Origin: an uncultured bacterium | Lineage (GTDB): Bacteria > Cyanobacteriota > Vampirovibrionia > Gastranaerophilales > Gastranaerophilaceae | Length of the DNA: 42,008 nucleotides | Direction of reading: 5' to 3' | Assembly: GCA_903868125.1 (NCBI GenBank) | Contig: CAIPUE010000021.1 | Location: forward strand, 1-42,008 | In this document: one piece after another, positions 40,937 through 42,008 of the stretch | Layout: every line of letters begins with the position of its first letter | How positions within the stretch are numbered: the stretch's first letter is position 1 | Position numbers and translations under genes: made by a program | Notes under the pieces: model-generated | The model's input: the letters and a program-made list of their open reading frames with translations, nothing else | Database searches by the model: none | What the model was told of the DNA's origin: nothing

Positions 40937-41107
40937 TTATGCTTTTTCTTCGTCTTCCTTACGAACAGGATAAACGTAATGTTCACCGCATGCAGGACAA
41001 ATTACCTCTTGTTGTTTGCCGTCCTCAAGAATTACCACTTCAAAAAGTTCTTTACATCCTGACTGAACGCATCTGATAGCCCATGTCGGTCTGATTAATC
41101 TTGCCAT
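40937..41107 (-). CDS. 56-residue zinc-ribbon protein
   Basis: A short gene starting MARLIRPTWAIRCVQSGCKELF and ending with a charged tail (VRKEDEEKA). Cysteines C13 and C18 (CVQSGC) pair with CPACG (C37, C40), a compact zinc ribbon. GGGAG lies 6 bases before the ATG. It is first in an operon with the YhcC-like radical SAM gene. Family not recognised; such small ribbons often bind RNA or serve as adaptors, which is inference only. Confidence 0.78.
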   Translation of the reverse strand: MARLIRPTWAIRCVQSGCKELFEVVILEDGKQQEVICPACGEHYVYPVRKEDEEKA

Positions 41108-41190
41108 AACTTTCTCCCTTAAACTTTCTCTTTATCAACAACTATATTTTATCATCAAATCTGATTTATGCAACCTTCTTTTTCTGTAGA

Positions 41191-41540
41191 AAAAGAAGGC
41201 AAAAAGACTTTAGGAATATTGGCTTTTTCGCTGAAGAAAAACAGATTTATGTTTTATGGTTTTCTGTAGAAAAAGAAGTTCTCACTATTTACGATTTATG
41301 TTAATAATCGGATAATAATGGCAAGCCGTGAGGCCATTTTGCACGTTTCGCCTCAGCTCAACGGCAAAAGAAGGCAAAAAGACTTTAGGAATATTGGCTT
41401 TTTCGCTGAAGAAAAACAGATTTATGTTTTATGGTTTTCTGTAGAAAAAGAAGTTCTCACTATTTACGATTTATGTCAATAATCGGATAATAATGGCAAG
41501 CCGTGAGGCCATTTTGCACGCTTCGCCTCCGCTCAACGGC
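41191..41540. repeat. Two tandem copies of a 175-base unit
   Basis: Copies at 41191-41365 and 41366-41540 start AAAAGAAGGCAAAAAGAC and end CTCAACGGC. They differ at only about three visible positions (TTAATAATCGG/TCAATAATCGG, CACGTTTCG/CACGCTTCG, CTCAGCTC/CTCCGCTC). A third copy begins at 41541 and stops after about 20 bases. Each unit also holds an internal repeat of CTGTAGAAAAAGAAG. No ORF with a ribosome site runs through it. It fills most of the gap 41108-41743. Confidence 0.9.
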
Positions 41541-41565
41541 AAAAGAAGGCAAAGACTTTAGCTCC

Positions 41566-41592
41566 GTAGGGTGCGGATTTAACCGCACTGAC
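41566..41592 (+). repeat. GTAGG-family hairpin
   Basis: GTAGG, stem GTGCGG/CCGCAC around ATTTAA, tail TGACAT. Confidence 0.75.
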
Positions 41593-41633
41593 ATCCGACT
41601 AAAAGATGGTTCATCAAGTAATAATGGCGGTTT

Positions 41634-41659
41634 GTGGTGCGGTTAAATCCGCACCCTAC
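41634..41659 (-). repeat. GTAGG-family hairpin
   Basis: On the minus strand GTAGG, stem GTGCGG/CCGCAC around ATTTAA; tail shortened. It faces the copy at 41566, from which it is separated by about 40 bases. Confidence 0.75.
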
Positions 41660-41696
41660 GGACTCGGGCTTGTTGCCTAAACCCTTTAACCAATTT

Positions 41697-41738
41697 ACCG
41701 TTCACCGTTTACCGTTTGCCGTTTACCGTTTGCCATTC
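41697..41738. repeat. Heptamer tandem repeat (ACCGTTT-like, six units)
   Basis: Six consecutive 7-base units: ACCGTTC, ACCGTTT, ACCGTTT, GCCGTTT, ACCGTTT, GCCATTC. This is the complement of the GTAAACG words at 26471, seen also as a hairpin at 260-303. It ends just before the DAHP synthase stop codon. Confidence 0.8.
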
Positions 41739-41743
41739 ACCCG

Positions 41744-42008
41744 TTAACAAACTTTTTTCCCTACAATCGGCGCGATTTTCTTAATATCATGGTAAAGCTT
41801 GTCGTACTGTTCAGGATACAAAGATTGAGCCCCGTCACAGATTGCCGAATCAGGGTCGTGGTGAACTTCGATAATTAATCCATCGCAACCTGCTGCGACA
41901 GAGGCTCTTGACATAGGTACAACTTTGTCTCTCAAGCCCGTTCCATGGCTTGGGTCGATTAAAATCGGAAGATGGCTTAGTTTTTTAATAACAGGAATTG
42001 CTGATAAA
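41744..42008 (-). CDS. aroF: 3-deoxy-7-phosphoheptulonate (DAHP) synthase, C-terminal part
   Basis: The gene runs off the right edge of the window, so the N-terminus is missing. The last 87 residues are visible: LSHLPILIDPSHGTGLRDKV, VPMSRASVAAGCDGLIIEVH, HDPDSAICDGAQSLYP. These match the C-terminal end of the class I (AroF/AroG-KDSA-like, COG2876 type) DAHP synthase, the first enzyme of the shikimate pathway. The DPSHGTG and EVHHDPD motifs bind phosphoenolpyruvate and metal. It stops at 41744 with KKVC. Regulation cannot be judged from the fragment. Confidence 0.92.
   Translation of the reverse strand, partial: LSAIPVIKKLSHLPILIDPSHGTGLRDKVVPMSRASVAAGCDGLIIEVHHDPDSAICDGAQSLYPEQYDKLYHDIKKIAPIVGKKVC

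Overview
The window is AT-rich, densely coded, and carries no rRNA, no recognisable tRNA, no CRISPR array and no complete insertion sequence. The best guess for the source is a gut-type, non-photosynthetic relative of cyanobacteria (Vampirovibrionia/Melainabacteria, order Gastranaerophilales). The grounds are a cyanobacterial/plastid-style Ski2 helicase, single-copy core genes of general bacterial type, and many lineage-style hypothetical proteins that start with an M-x-I-x-x-I-N segment and/or carry an NF-x-S/G motif near residues 22-34. This assignment is inference from recognition only; no search was run.

Layout. 1-1121: a broken antirepressor-type remnant and two small hypothetical genes. 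1245-2408: a regulator made of four tandem winged helices. 2515-4724: an operon of an acidic amino-acid/dicarboxylate symporter, queF and a YraN-like protein. 4970-7034: a glycosyltransferase convergent with thiC. 7246-8421: a 46-residue ORF and a NarL-type response regulator. 8514-8744: a nested palindromic, MITE-like element. 8773-14936: a translationally coupled exopolysaccharide operon (TPR/beta-barrel exporter, GH8 glucanase, PilZ-bearing cellulose-synthase-like enzyme) with no BcsB gene. 15426-17476: a hypothetical protein and an FAD oxidoreductase. 18243-20795: gyrA. 21172-26208: five unrecognised genes, mostly membrane proteins. 26812-32377: Ski2-like helicase, rimO, an alanine/proline-rich protein with an annexin-like repeat, and a Cys-rich small protein. 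32440-36179: lytic transglycosylase, SH3b protein, ORF6N protein and HD-domain protein. 36267-38284: ilvC, an ACT-domain protein, rpmA and rplU. 38434-41107: coiled-coil protein, smpB, a radical SAM protein and a zinc-ribbon protein. 41744-42008: the 3' end of a DAHP synthase.

The non-coding DNA is unusually structured. At least 13 short hairpins share a frame (GTAGG, variable covarying stem, then roughly GACAATAAA) and are scattered between genes in both orientations. A roughly 95-base element occurs three times at two loci, always in the orientation of the downstream gene: once directly before the helicase start codon, and twice in tandem before the gene at 39015. There are also heptamer tandem repeats, a 175-base tandem duplication, a 27-base perfect inverted repeat upstream of gyrA, a structured rplU leader, and several promoters whose -10 box lies 6-7 bases before the start codon (leaderless mRNAs). 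The three-copy leader element and the hairpin family are the best candidates for something undescribed.
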